From a virus, in IMG/VR virus record IMGVR_UViG_3300033145_001047, positions 22,168 through 86,167 of that record: 64,000 nt of DNA, one strand, 5' to 3'. Under the pieces are notes generated by a model. The model saw only the letters and a program-made list of their open reading frames with translations, did not search any database and was not told where the DNA came from. Shown here in pieces: positions 8,488 through 15,825 of the stretch. Position numbers and translations under genes: made by a program. Position 1 is the stretch's first letter; every line of letters starts with the position of its first letter.

Positions 8488-9211
8488 GCTCTTCGTCCTC
8501 CCGTATCATTTCCTCAGCAGCGAGGAGTGTCTCGAACGTACCGCAATCCGTCCAGTGGCCGTTCATCTCAACAACTTCCGCCAGTCCTCTCTTCATGTAG
8601 TGACAGTTCACGTCCGTGATCTCTAGCTCTCCCCGTTCGCTCGGTTGCAGGTCCTTGATAATGCTGAACACTTCGGGACCGTACATATACACTCCGGTGA
8701 CGATTGAGTTGCTCGGTGGCACTTCCGGCTTCTCTATGATGTTCGTCGGCCTCCCATCCTCCCCGAACTCCAGGACGCCGAACCGCTCGGGGGTATTGCT
8801 ATGAATTGAAAATAGTACGGCCTTCTTCTCTTCGGTGGATATCTCGAACCGTTTCACTTCTTCCGAGAGGTCCATGTCGAACATGTTATCTCCGAGGATC
8901 ACAAGCATCTTGTCGTTCCCCACGACTCCTTCTGCCATCCCCAACGCTTCAGCAATTCCGCCCGGTTTATCCTGCACTGAATACGTTACACTGATACCCC
9001 ATCTACTCCCGCTTTCCAAGTAACGAATTATAGGTGGGAACGATTCACCACCAACAACTATATGAACATTTCTGACACCGGCTTGCACCATCCTTCTCAA
9101 CGGATATTCTATCATCGGCAAACGACCGATTCGGAGTAAATGTTTATTTGTAAACCTGGTCAAGGGCATGAGCCTTGTGCCTTCACCACCAGCCAATATT
9201 ATTCCTCGCAT
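8438..9211 (-). CDS. rmlA: Glucose-1-phosphate thymidylyltransferase-like nucleotidyltransferase (RmlA)
   Basis: 257 residues. The N-terminus has the nucleotide-binding signature ILAGGEGTRLMPLTRFTNKH with the activating Lys, followed by LPMIEYPLRRMVQAGVRN. GDNMFD supplies the metal-binding Asp, and FGVLEFGEDGRPTNIIEKPE is the conserved central loop. The enzyme would form dTDP-glucose from dTTP and glucose-1-phosphate. ATG 9211 is preferred over a TTG at 9217 because GGAGG lies eight bases upstream of the ATG. The C-terminal 25 residues are acidic and overlap the next gene. UDP-glucose-type activity cannot be excluded. It has its own promoter just upstream. Confidence 0.85.
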   Translation of the reverse strand: MRGIILAGGEGTRLMPLTRFTNKHLLRIGRLPMIEYPLRRMVQAGVRNVHIVVGGESFPPIIRYLESGSRWGISVTYSVQDKPGGIAEALGMAEGVVGNDKMLVILGDNMFDMDLSEEVKRFEISTEEKKAVLFSIHSNTPERFGVLEFGEDGRPTNIIEKPEVPPSNSIVTGVYMYGPEVFSIIKDLQPSERGELEITDVNCHYMKRGLAEVVEMNGHWTDCGTFETLLAAEEMIREDEEHGQEEEHRAEDTEVGA

Positions 9212-9265
9212 AAACAAAGCCTCCTTTGTATTTCTATGTATTTGACATATTTTCTTTTCATGAAA

Positions 9266-9294
9266 ATCTTAGCATCTTCATATAACCATTTCAA
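9266..9294 (-). promoter_or_regulatory. Candidate promoter for rmlA and downstream genes
   Basis: On the minus strand TTGAAA (9289-9294), 17 bases, TAAGAT (9266-9271), inside a conspicuous AT-rich patch (9225-9310) in otherwise GC-rich DNA. It would start transcription about 48 bases before the rmlA ATG. The gap 9295-9439 holds only a 50-codon frame that I do not accept as a gene. Confidence 0.45.
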
Positions 9295-9439
9295 AATATT
9301 ACCAGCTTGAATATTGCCGACATATCATGACGAAGGGGGCCAAGTTCGGAGCTAATGTGGGGACGGACGGTGGTGCTGTATGCACTCGTGTCACGCGCTC
9401 CCGTTCTGCTCGTTGCTAACCTGACCCCCATGACGTCAA

Positions 9440-10429
9440 TCATCTCAGCCACCACTCACTCTCCACGTACCACATGATCGTCTTCGCCAGCTCGGTGTCG
9501 ACCTCTCGCTTCGGCTCCCATCCCAGGTCGAGCAGCTTCCGGCAGTTTATGTCGTACCGCCGGTCGTGGACGGGCCGTATTTTCGAGTCGTCGATGAACT
9601 CTATCCTGTCGGTCGGTCGCCCGGTCATGACCAGGACCTTCTCCGCCAGCTCCAGGTTCGTCAGCTCTTGACGCGCCCCGATGTTGTAGGTCCCCGGCTC
9701 CGCCCTGTCCACGAGGAACTTGATAGCCTCGCAGTGGTCGAAGACGTGCAGCCACATCCGCGTGTGCTGTCCGTCGCCGTAGACCGGCAGCTTCTCGTCG
9801 TCGAGGGCCTTCCGGATGAACGTCGGGAGGACCTTCTGCTTATGCTGCCAGGGGCCGTAGTTGTTCTCGCACCTGGTGATGATTGCCGGGAAGCCGAAGG
9901 CATTCGACCAGCCCGTCACGAGCTGTTCCGCCGCCGCCTTCGTCGCGCTGTACGGGTTCGTAGGATTCAACAGGCACTCCTCGGTGTACCCGTCTACGAA
10001 GCGCCTGAACCTTTCCCCTTGCGGTGCTATGGGACCATAGACCTCGTCGGTCGAGACATACACGAACACCTTCGGAGGGAAGGCCCGGCACTGCTCCAGG
10101 AGGTTCGCCGTCCCCACTATGTTGTTCTGAACGTGGGACATAGGGCTCCGGAACGAGTGGTCGACGAACGTCTTCGCCGCGAAGTGGACCACCTGGGTCA
10201 CGCCCTCCAGCAGCTCGGAGATATCGCCGGTCAGGTCCGCGTCGACGATTCGCAGCCGCGACGGACTGCAGTGGTGTCCCTTCACGAGCCGCTGCAGCCG
10301 CATAGCTTCCTTGAAGTCTTCCTTGTTGTCGAACGCGACGATAGAGGCGTCTGTCTCCGAGAGCATGATGTCACAGAAGTGGGAGCCAATGAACCCCGAC
10401 GCGCCGGTTACCAGGATGGTCTCGCTCAT
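9440..10429 (-). CDS. rmlB: dTDP-glucose 4,6-dehydratase (RmlB)
   Basis: 329 residues, a full-length extended SDR. The NAD-binding motif is GASGFIG (9-15). The active site has STDEVYG (T127, D128, E129) and Y160-x3-K164 in NPYSATKAAAEQL, exactly the RmlB pattern. FAAKTFVDHSF and RCENNYGPWQH are further family blocks. It would convert dTDP-glucose to dTDP-4-keto-6-deoxyglucose. Its start overlaps the upstream gene as ATGA. It lies upstream of rmlA and the RmlD-like gene, separated by an intergenic promoter. Confidence 0.92.
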   Translation of the reverse strand: MSETILVTGASGFIGSHFCDIMLSETDASIVAFDNKEDFKEAMRLQRLVKGHHCSPSRLRIVDADLTGDISELLEGVTQVVHFAAKTFVDHSFRSPMSHVQNNIVGTANLLEQCRAFPPKVFVYVSTDEVYGPIAPQGERFRRFVDGYTEECLLNPTNPYSATKAAAEQLVTGWSNAFGFPAIITRCENNYGPWQHKQKVLPTFIRKALDDEKLPVYGDGQHTRMWLHVFDHCEAIKFLVDRAEPGTYNIGARQELTNLELAEKVLVMTGRPTDRIEFIDDSKIRPVHDRRYDINCRKLLDLGWEPKREVDTELAKTIMWYVESEWWLR

Positions 10430-10722
10430 GACGCCTTCCCCTTGAAGAGTTCCGGCGTCCTCACCTGAACATGTACTGGATTACCGTGGCGAATCACGGA
10501 CCCGAGCCAGCGGTCGCGTTCATCACGATGGTACTCGATGTTGTTGAGAAGACATATCACGTGCAGCGGACGTATTTCGTCGTCTTCGACCGTCTCGACC
10601 AGTAGCAGTATCGTGTCACCGTCTTCGACCATCCGGAACTCTACCGGCATTCCTTTCACGTGGAACGTCCGGGCCATTGTGCCGCCGACGACCGGGCTGA
10701 TATCGTAGCTGAATATCTTCAC
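10426..10722 (-). CDS. Hypothetical protein
   Basis: 98 residues, MKIFSYDISPVVGGTMARTF onward, predicted beta-rich. Starts at a GTG overlapping the upstream stop as GTGA and ends overlapping rmlB. It was considered as the missing RmlC epimerase but is too short and lacks the RmlC His/Asp/Tyr motifs. Confidence 0.7.
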   Translation of the reverse strand: MKIFSYDISPVVGGTMARTFHVKGMPVEFRMVEDGDTILLLVETVEDDEIRPLHVICLLNNIEYHRDERDRWLGSVIRHGNPVHVQVRTPELFKGKAS

Positions 10723-11009
10723 TTGTTCACCTTCACGAACAGGTGGATGTCGTAGCCGCCTTCGTCCACGAACGTCCCGAGGTACTCGCCCTTCTCTTCC
10801 ATGTCGAAGTTGAAGCCGTCACCGAGGCACGTGAACTCGATGGTGTAGTTTTCATAGTCTTCCGGGTTCCGCAACACGATAACCGTCACCATTCCGTTCT
10901 CGTTCTGCACGACCTTGAGCACTCGCACGAAACCGAAGACATGCTGCCAGGCGTTCGCGCCGAACCCGATAGTGAACGCGGGGGTGCTCTCAATCCTTGA
11001 CTGCATCAT
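10719..11009 (-). CDS. Hypothetical protein
   Basis: 96 residues beginning MMQSRIESTPAFTIGFGANA. The ATG at 11009 overlaps the ParB-like gene stop as ATGA and follows AGGAGG by three bases; the next ATG at 11006 is equally likely. Beta-rich, no family recognised. Confidence 0.68.
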   Translation of the reverse strand: MMQSRIESTPAFTIGFGANAWQHVFGFVRVLKVVQNENGMVTVIVLRNPEDYENYTIEFTCLGDGFNFDMEEKGEYLGTFVDEGGYDIHLFVKVNK

Positions 11010-11788
11010 GCCCCTCCTGTGTCGTTCTCTTCGAGCCACAGCCCGACCGCTTCCTTGAGATACTCGCCGATGTCGCGCTGTTGCACCTTCGACAGGTTCG
11101 TCACCACTTCCATCATTGCGCGAAGGTCGTCGTCCATCGTGATCGTGAGATGCAGCTCACCGCCGTGGGTGAAGTACATGAAGTTCAGGTCCAGGGTGTC
11201 GCCGTAGTCGTCGAACAGCTTCGTAAGAATGCTCCCGAGTTCCTGGACGGTCTGTGCACCTTTCGCCGCCTTCGTGACCTGGGACTTCAACTCCGGGGGG
11301 AGGCCGGTCGTCACCTGTCGAATGACGCCCTTGAGTTCGTCCTCTTCCTGCATGTGCATCATTTTCAGGACGCGCTCTTGCCCGTACTTTTCCTTGAACT
11401 GTTCGTAGTGTTTCGTGAACGTCTCGGGGTCGATGTTGCCGCGTATCAGGTTATCGCTGAATGCGTCGAGGACCGCGTGGTCTCGCGTCTCGTACTCGCC
11501 TATCACACACGGGACGGTCTCCAGCTCCAGGTAGAGGGCCGCGTCGCAGCGGTGATTGCCCTTGATTACTTCGTAGACCTGCTCGTCTTCGTTCCAGTAG
11601 ACCTTGATCTCCTGGTCGAATCCTTTCTCTCGAATCTTCTCGACCAGCTCCTCGAACGCCTGCTCGGTCATGACGTTCGGATTCTCTGGCAGCTTGCGTA
11701 TCTTGGAGAGTTCGATGTCCATGCGTTCCAGCTTCTCGTCAGTGGTGGATTCGGAAGGGACCGGGTCGGCGTCGACGACGGGGCTCAC
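11006..11788 (-). CDS. ParB N-terminal-domain protein
   Basis: 260 residues. Residues 25-110 match the ParB/Sulfiredoxin-like nuclease domain: IRKLPENPNVMTEQAFEELV, then the box VIKGNHRCDAALYLE (GNHR at 77-80), in which GxxR contacts nucleotide. Plasmid-partition ParB proteins use this fold as a CTP switch; phage versions are often nucleases or transcription regulators. The second half is helical with Lys/Glu and lacks the classical ParB helix-turn-helix. No ParA is present, so a partition role is unlikely. Confidence 0.75.
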   Translation of the reverse strand: MSPVVDADPVPSESTTDEKLERMDIELSKIRKLPENPNVMTEQAFEELVEKIREKGFDQEIKVYWNEDEQVYEVIKGNHRCDAALYLELETVPCVIGEYETRDHAVLDAFSDNLIRGNIDPETFTKHYEQFKEKYGQERVLKMMHMQEEDELKGVIRQVTTGLPPELKSQVTKAAKGAQTVQELGSILTKLFDDYGDTLDLNFMYFTHGGELHLTITMDDDLRAMMEVVTNLSKVQQRDIGEYLKEAVGLWLEENDTGGA

Positions 11789-12132
11789 TTCGCTGACTCC
11801 TGTCTCATGATGAACTCGTCGACGTTCTTCGGCCTTCGGCGTCGCGCCTCGCGTTCGATCTTGTCGAACATGGTGTCGATGTCCGGCTCGTCAGGTAGCC
11901 GCGCTTTCTCTTCGCATTCGCCGAACTGCAGGAGATGCTTCAACACGCCGACCTCTATCCGAAGTTCGATCACTTGCTCGTGCACGACCTTGAGACTATT
12001 CCACTGGGCCTTCTCTTGTTCCTGCTTCGATGTGTACAGCCAGCCGAGGGCGGTCAGTAGGATTGCTGTCACGAGTCCGAGGAGATAGGTGGGGGCTTTT
12101 TCTTTTGTGTACCACTTGGTCCGCATTTCCAC
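11785..12132 (-). CDS. Membrane-anchored coiled-coil protein
   Basis: 115 residues from a GTG at 12132. A transmembrane helix covers residues 15-35 (YLLGLVTAILLTALGWLY), followed by a heptad-like helix (KVVHEQVIELRIEVGVLKHL) and an Arg-rich region. This looks like a small inner-membrane protein with a cytoplasmic coiled coil. Similar layouts occur in phage spanins and holins, but it lies far from the lysis genes. Function unknown. Confidence 0.6.
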   Translation of the reverse strand: MEMRTKWYTKEKAPTYLLGLVTAILLTALGWLYTSKQEQEKAQWNSLKVVHEQVIELRIEVGVLKHLLQFGECEEKARLPDEPDIDTMFDKIEREARRRRPKNVDEFIMRQESAK

Positions 12133-12219
12133 CAGCTTTTCCTCTCAATCGCTGTTCGATTCTCGACCCGTTCAGCAGGTCGTGGGGTTCGTGAAGAACT
12201 CGCTGGTGATTTTCTAACA

Positions 12220-12237
12220 CACCACCATGTAGTGGTG
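12220..12237. repeat. Small inverted repeat in intergenic region
   Basis: CACCAC, six-base loop, GTGGTG in the 153-base gap 12133-12285. It could be an operator or an RNA hairpin in the leader of the 11785-12132 gene. A TATTAT at about 12242-12247 (minus strand) might be a -10 element but has no good -35. Confidence 0.4.
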
Positions 12238-12285
12238 CAAGATAATACACACGGCCAGGGAAAGTATTTTTTCGGAGGGGGGTCC

Positions 12286-12525
12286 CTATATCTTGTGGCC
12301 GACCTTCTCTATCAGGGCCGTCAGCTCCTCGGGGTGCTCCCGGACGGCCAGCCCTTCCTTGCTGTCGCGGACGAATATCATGGCCCCCTTGACCAGGACC
12401 GTGACCGGAACTCCATGCTGTTTCTCCTCTTCCTCCCACTGGAACGGGGTGATAACGTCTATCCTGTCCAGCCGGACCAGCGTCGGGTGCCCGGCCTTCT
12501 TCGCGGTAACCTTCAAGAACTGCAT
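12286..12525 (-). CDS. Hypothetical protein
   Basis: 79 residues, MQFLKVTAKKAGHPTLVRLD onward. GGAGG stands five bases before the ATG. Beta strands (VPVTVLVKGAMIFVRDS) precede a C-terminal helix. No family recognised. Last gene before the hairpin-containing gap. Confidence 0.68.
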   Translation of the reverse strand: MQFLKVTAKKAGHPTLVRLDRIDVITPFQWEEEEKQHGVPVTVLVKGAMIFVRDSKEGLAVREHPEELTALIEKVGHKI

Positions 12526-12866
12526 AGCTTCCTCCTGTCTATGTACCTGTATCCCCTGAATCCCTTCATCGGCACCGGCTTGATCTCGTGTATCTCCGGC
12601 TTGAGCACAGCCACCAGGCCGGGGAACAGGACCCTACTGTGGTCGCACCGTCTGTTCTCGTCGAAGCCGAGGATTACGTGATACGCTCTGACCGCTCCCT
12701 CCCACACGAAGTACATCCGGTCGCCGTGTCCGGCGTTCCTCGGCTCGGTGGGGATACTCCAAAAGTACATCCAGTCCTCGCCCTTCTTCATCCCCTCGGC
12801 CACACGTGCCTCCTCTTCCTCCACCAGCTTGAGCCGGGTCTTCGGTATCGTCACGACTATGTCCAT
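12513..12866 (-). CDS. Hypothetical protein, possibly ASCH/PUA-like
   Basis: 117 residues. The centre, GDRMYFVWEGAVRAYHVILG, resembles the strand pair of ASCH/PUA-like RNA-binding domains, but the match is short and by eye. The N-terminus (MDIVVTIPKTRLKLVEEEEA) is amphipathic. Overlaps both neighbours by about 10 bases. Confidence 0.62.
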   Translation of the reverse strand: MDIVVTIPKTRLKLVEEEEARVAEGMKKGEDWMYFWSIPTEPRNAGHGDRMYFVWEGAVRAYHVILGFDENRRCDHSRVLFPGLVAVLKPEIHEIKPVPMKGFRGYRYIDRRKLCSS

Positions 12867-13060
12867 CGTTTTCCCTCCGCCTTCTCTATGACCCGCTTCA
12901 TGTGCTCGGGAGCCTCGTCATACGCGCACCCTGGGACCCAGTGCCCCTCGACATATTTGAAGTAACACTTCGTCGCGTCGCCGTACGGCTCCTCCCCGTA
13001 GGCGTTCGAGACCGCTGTGTTCGTATCGCCTCCGCAGCCGGAACACGTCAACGGTGGCAT
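12857..13060 (-). CDS. Small Cys-rich protein
   Basis: 67 residues from ATG 13060, overlapping the upstream stop (TGATG). MPPLTCSGCGGDTNTAV supplies a CxxC and two more Cys follow, suggesting a metal site. An upstream start at 13165 would lie inside the next gene and is rejected. Confidence 0.6.
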   Translation of the reverse strand: MPPLTCSGCGGDTNTAVSNAYGEEPYGDATKCYFKYVEGHWVPGCAYDEAPEHMKRVIEKAEGKRWT

Positions 13061-13815
13061 CAGTCTCCACCGGCCAGCAGGAGCCCCATGCTCCCGCTCT
13101 TGATTGCCTTGAGTACCTTCTTCTCGTCGGCGAAGAACTTCTTGACACCGGAGTCCAGCTTGCACAGCGACATCATGGACAGGTAGAAAAACTTCGCCGC
13201 CTCTTCCGTGTACGGCATCTCCCGAGAATCGTCCGGGAGCTGTACCTTCTGGAAGCCGTTGAGCAGAAGACCGAACTCACCGAGCACTTCCTCGCCAGCT
13301 CCGAAACACATGAGAATATATTCGACTTTCCTGTGTATCTTCCCCCTCGTGTGGGTCCGCTTCGTGGACAGCTCGGCCATTAACGAGACGGAGTAGTCGT
13401 ACTCACTGTTGAAACTGTCGGAATACTTGCGCCCCATCGTCTTCGCCCAATTGTAATAGCCGACGGCATCTTCCATCACGCTCCCGTTCGGATACACGTT
13501 TCCCTTCTTGTCCTCGCAGTAGTGACACGTCGCTCGGACGTGGTACCGAATGACGATCTCCTCGACCGTCTTGTATGCGAGGTACTGCTCCAGCGCACCA
13601 TCGACCATTCCTTTCAGCTCTATCAGGGACGTCGCGCTGAACCGAACCCCGCCCCGGTAGTAGTGCGCACCGTCAACATTTCGTAGCTCCTCACGGTATT
13701 CCTTCGGAACCATCATATTGAACATGCCGTCGGTCGTTACGGTGACGGGGACCGAGAACTTGATCTCCTCCCCGCTCTTCGCCTCGTGCTGGAACAAAAC
13801 ATTCCGGAGCTTCAT
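13060..13815 (-). CDS. Hypothetical protein
   Basis: 251 residues, MKLRNVLFQHEAKSGEEIKF onward. N-terminal half beta-rich; the middle contains CHYCEDKKGNVYPNGS, a possible single CxxC; the C-terminal part is helical. Composition and length suggest an enzyme or DNA-associated protein, but I recognise no family. Confidence 0.7.
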   Translation of the reverse strand: MKLRNVLFQHEAKSGEEIKFSVPVTVTTDGMFNMMVPKEYREELRNVDGAHYYRGGVRFSATSLIELKGMVDGALEQYLAYKTVEEIVIRYHVRATCHYCEDKKGNVYPNGSVMEDAVGYYNWAKTMGRKYSDSFNSEYDYSVSLMAELSTKRTHTRGKIHRKVEYILMCFGAGEEVLGEFGLLLNGFQKVQLPDDSREMPYTEEAAKFFYLSMMSLCKLDSGVKKFFADEKKVLKAIKSGSMGLLLAGGD

Positions 13816-14027
13816 CGTTTCCCTACACCCTCGAATCCTATGGCCTTACTTGCCCGGACGTGTTCGTCGTGGCCGACCTCCGTCCGCTTCTTCGTCATGA
13901 CCTCCCGATAGTACACGCCGGTCTCCCTATCGAAGAAGGGGGAAGGGCACGGCTCGTTCCTCCACTTCTTCAAGAGCTGCTCGTACGTCGCCTCGTCTAT
14001 CCACTTCTTGATCTTCGGGTCGATCAT
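13812..14027 (-). CDS. Hypothetical protein
   Basis: 71 residues, MIDPKIKKWIDEATYEQLLK onward, helical N-terminus and basic C-terminus. Linked on both sides by ATGA overlaps. The stretch WIDEATYEQLLKKWR recurs in small phage proteins of unknown role. Confidence 0.65.
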   Translation of the reverse strand: MIDPKIKKWIDEATYEQLLKKWRNEPCPSPFFDRETGVYYREVMTKKRTEVGHDEHVRASKAIGFEGVGKR

Positions 14028-14365
14028 TGTGTCGTGATCTCGAAGGTCGCCTCGCGCTCCCCGGTGAAGAACGGCAGCGCCTCTTTCACGAACTCGTCGA
14101 CGTCGTGCCTGATATAGTTACAGCCAGTGCCGGACATGTCTCTCGGGAAGCAATTGGCGAGAGCCTCTACTGTCTTCGGCTGTTCTCTGTCAATCGCCTC
14201 CGCTATCCGTAGCGTCTCCCCCTGATAGTCTCCGGTTATCAGGTGACACGGTCTCCACAGCAGCATCAGCGTCCGCGCCGTCGGATTCCGCCACACGTCG
14301 CTCCACTCGTCGCTGCTCTCGATATCGAACCCAATCTTGACCGGCAATGTCGGAAGTATACTCAC
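14024..14365 (-). CDS. Hypothetical protein
   Basis: 113 residues. The GTG at 14365 overlaps the upstream stop as GTGA; a longer frame to 14515 would cross the preceding gene. Begins MSILPTLPVKIGFDIESSDE. No motif recognised. Confidence 0.62.
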   Translation of the reverse strand: MSILPTLPVKIGFDIESSDEWSDVWRNPTARTLMLLWRPCHLITGDYQGETLRIAEAIDREQPKTVEALANCFPRDMSGTGCNYIRHDVDEFVKEALPFFTGEREATFEITTQ

Positions 14366-14529
14366 GTGATCTCCTCGGACCAGGCGTCCGCTTCGTCGAC
14401 CCCGCGCTTCTTGATCTCCGCCTGGGCCATCTCCTGAATTTCCTCTACCGTGTCGGCCTCGATCACGACGTTGTCCTGGGTTCGGTCGCCGTACTTCCCA
14501 GGGATGTCCCAACATATCCGGACTCTCAT
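14362..14529 (-). CDS. Small hypothetical protein
   Basis: 55 residues from ATG 14529 (AGGAGG six bases upstream, ATGA overlap). MRVRICWDIPGKYGDRTQDN then a helix TVEEIQEMAQAEIKKRG. No family recognised. Confidence 0.62.
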   Translation of the reverse strand: MRVRICWDIPGKYGDRTQDNVVIEADTVEEIQEMAQAEIKKRGVDEADAWSEEIT

Positions 14530-14804
14530 GACAGCCTCCTCCTCAGCTCCTCGACCTCTCTCTTCAATCGCTCGACCTCGTTCGTCAGGGAGAATATCAC
14601 GTTCGGGTACGACAGCTTGTACGCCTCGCGTATCTCGTCCTTCAGCTTCTGCTCCGGGCTCTTCGGTGGCTGGTCGGTTATGATTCCCAGGAAGACCGTG
14701 TGTCCGCAGTTCGGACATCCGCCCACCGTTCTGTACGGCGTAACCGTCACGGTCAGCTCGTCCCCGTCGTACCGTTCATGACATCCCTGACACTCTAGTA
14801 TCAT
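14526..14804 (-). CDS. Zinc ribbon plus coiled coil protein
   Basis: 92 residues. The N-terminus has two CxxC pairs (LECQGCHERY and GGCPNCGHT) forming a zinc ribbon. The C-terminus, VIFSLTNEVERLKREVEELR, is a leucine-zipper-like coiled coil. This layout suggests a dimeric nucleic-acid or protein adaptor. Overlaps the MmcB-like gene by four bases. Confidence 0.68.
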   Translation of the reverse strand: MILECQGCHERYDGDELTVTVTPYRTVGGCPNCGHTVFLGIITDQPPKSPEQKLKDEIREAYKLSYPNVIFSLTNEVERLKREVEELRRRLS

Positions 14805-15628
14805 TTCTTCCCCCTCAGTATGAGTCGCAACTCTTCACGCTTGTCCCGGAGCATGTGCTCCGTTTCCATCAGCAGTTCTAGAGTTTCCTCCATGCCGTTC
14901 CCGCCGTTCTCGATCTCTTCGAGCCGCGCCTTGATAGCATCGTCCATGTTCCAGGAGTGGATGTTCACCCCGAGCGTATCGACGAACGTCTGGACGGCCT
15001 TGAGTTTCTCGACCCGCTTCTCCATCTCGTGTATCTTCGTGTCCGCCCTGTCGACTCGTTCGCTCACCAGCTCGGCGACCTTCCGGCTCACGTTCCATCC
15101 TATCTGTTTCTTCTCGTCCTTGAGCAGGAGCCAGTCCCGCCAGTAGCCGACGTCCTTGCTCCCGATTCTCCCCTCGTATCCTACCTGTGCCCTGGACATC
15201 ATGACGTACATGAACAGGGAGAGCGGGACCTCGATGTTCCGGTAGGGTGCCTTTTTCTTCGTGTACAGTCTGCAGGAGTTCTTCGACGTGACGACCAGCC
15301 CCGCATCCTCCGGTATCTCCTCCGGCTGCAGCACTCCCCAGGGAGCCGCGAAGTAGAACTCGTTGCAGTACGGGAGGTACGACATCCACTTCTTGTCCTG
15401 TATGAAGTCGCGCCGGTTCGACTTGATCTCGTAGACACACGTCCTCGGGTTCGAGTATGACCGGGCCATTGTCCACAGGTCCATCCGCTCGTGCTTCCCG
15501 TACCAGGTGGGTCCTCCCTTGCACTCGGGGACGCACACGTCCGGGCTGTGACGGACCAGCAGCAGGTTGAGTATGCTCTTCGTCGTCGCGGTCTTGTTCA
15601 GCTTCGGATGTTGCTTCTTTTTCGCCAC
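14801..15628 (-). CDS. MmcB-like PD-(D/E)XK nuclease with C-terminal coiled coil
   Basis: 275 residues. Residues 20-150 resemble MmcB-family DNA repair nucleases: RMDLWTMARSYSNPRTCVYE gives D50 and then E67-I-K69, and RRDFIQDKKWMSYLPYCNEF, FYFAAPWGVL and EDAGLVV are family blocks. The core D...ExK fits PD-(D/E)XK endonucleases. The last 90 residues are a charged coiled coil absent from typical MmcB. GTG 15628 has GGGGGA seven bases upstream; an in-frame ATG at 15643 lacks a binding site. Confidence 0.75.
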   Translation of the reverse strand: MAKKKQHPKLNKTATTKSILNLLLVRHSPDVCVPECKGGPTWYGKHERMDLWTMARSYSNPRTCVYEIKSNRRDFIQDKKWMSYLPYCNEFYFAAPWGVLQPEEIPEDAGLVVTSKNSCRLYTKKKAPYRNIEVPLSLFMYVMMSRAQVGYEGRIGSKDVGYWRDWLLLKDEKKQIGWNVSRKVAELVSERVDRADTKIHEMEKRVEKLKAVQTFVDTLGVNIHSWNMDDAIKARLEEIENGGNGMEETLELLMETEHMLRDKREELRLILRGKK

Positions 15629-15825
15629 CTGAGAATCCCCCATACCGCAAGACAAAAATAGACGGCGAAAAGAGCTGCCTGAGCGTACGAGCCGATATAG
15701 AAGTCGTACGCCATCCAGGAAAAGTTGGTCACCGACCAGATATAGAAACACTCACGGCGCTTGTAGATATTCAGCACCACCCCGACAATGCTTAGACATG
15801 CAAGAGTCCATGTTGCTGTTATCAT
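15598..15825 (-). CDS. PnuC-like small membrane protein
   Basis: 75 residues with three hydrophobic helices. The pattern KRRECFYIWSVTNFSWMAYD, then YAQAALFAVYFCLAVWGILRW, matches the short PnuC-like proteins found in phages and bacteria (nicotinamide mononucleotide/riboside transporter fold). It may help import an NAD precursor or only share the fold. ATG 15825 overlaps the upstream stop as ATGA. Confidence 0.65.
   Translation of the reverse strand: MITATWTLACLSIVGVVLNIYKRRECFYIWSVTNFSWMAYDFYIGSYAQAALFAVYFCLAVWGILRWRKRSNIRS

Noticed and set aside
9291-9443. 50-codon minus-strand frame after rmlB (ATGA overlap)
   Set aside because: Low-complexity Ser/Thr/Arg product, no ribosome binding site, and it runs through the -35 of the rmlA promoter.
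10426-10722. Possible RmlC epimerase in the rml operon
   Set aside because: Product is half the size of RmlC and lacks its catalytic motifs.
11006-11788. Plasmid-type partition system
   Set aside because: Only a ParB-like domain is present; no ParA ATPase or helix-turn-helix of partition ParB proteins is visible.
12133-12285. tRNA-like fragment (GTTCGATTC)
   Set aside because: No complete cloverleaf or acceptor stem can be formed; no tRNA genes were seen anywhere in the window.
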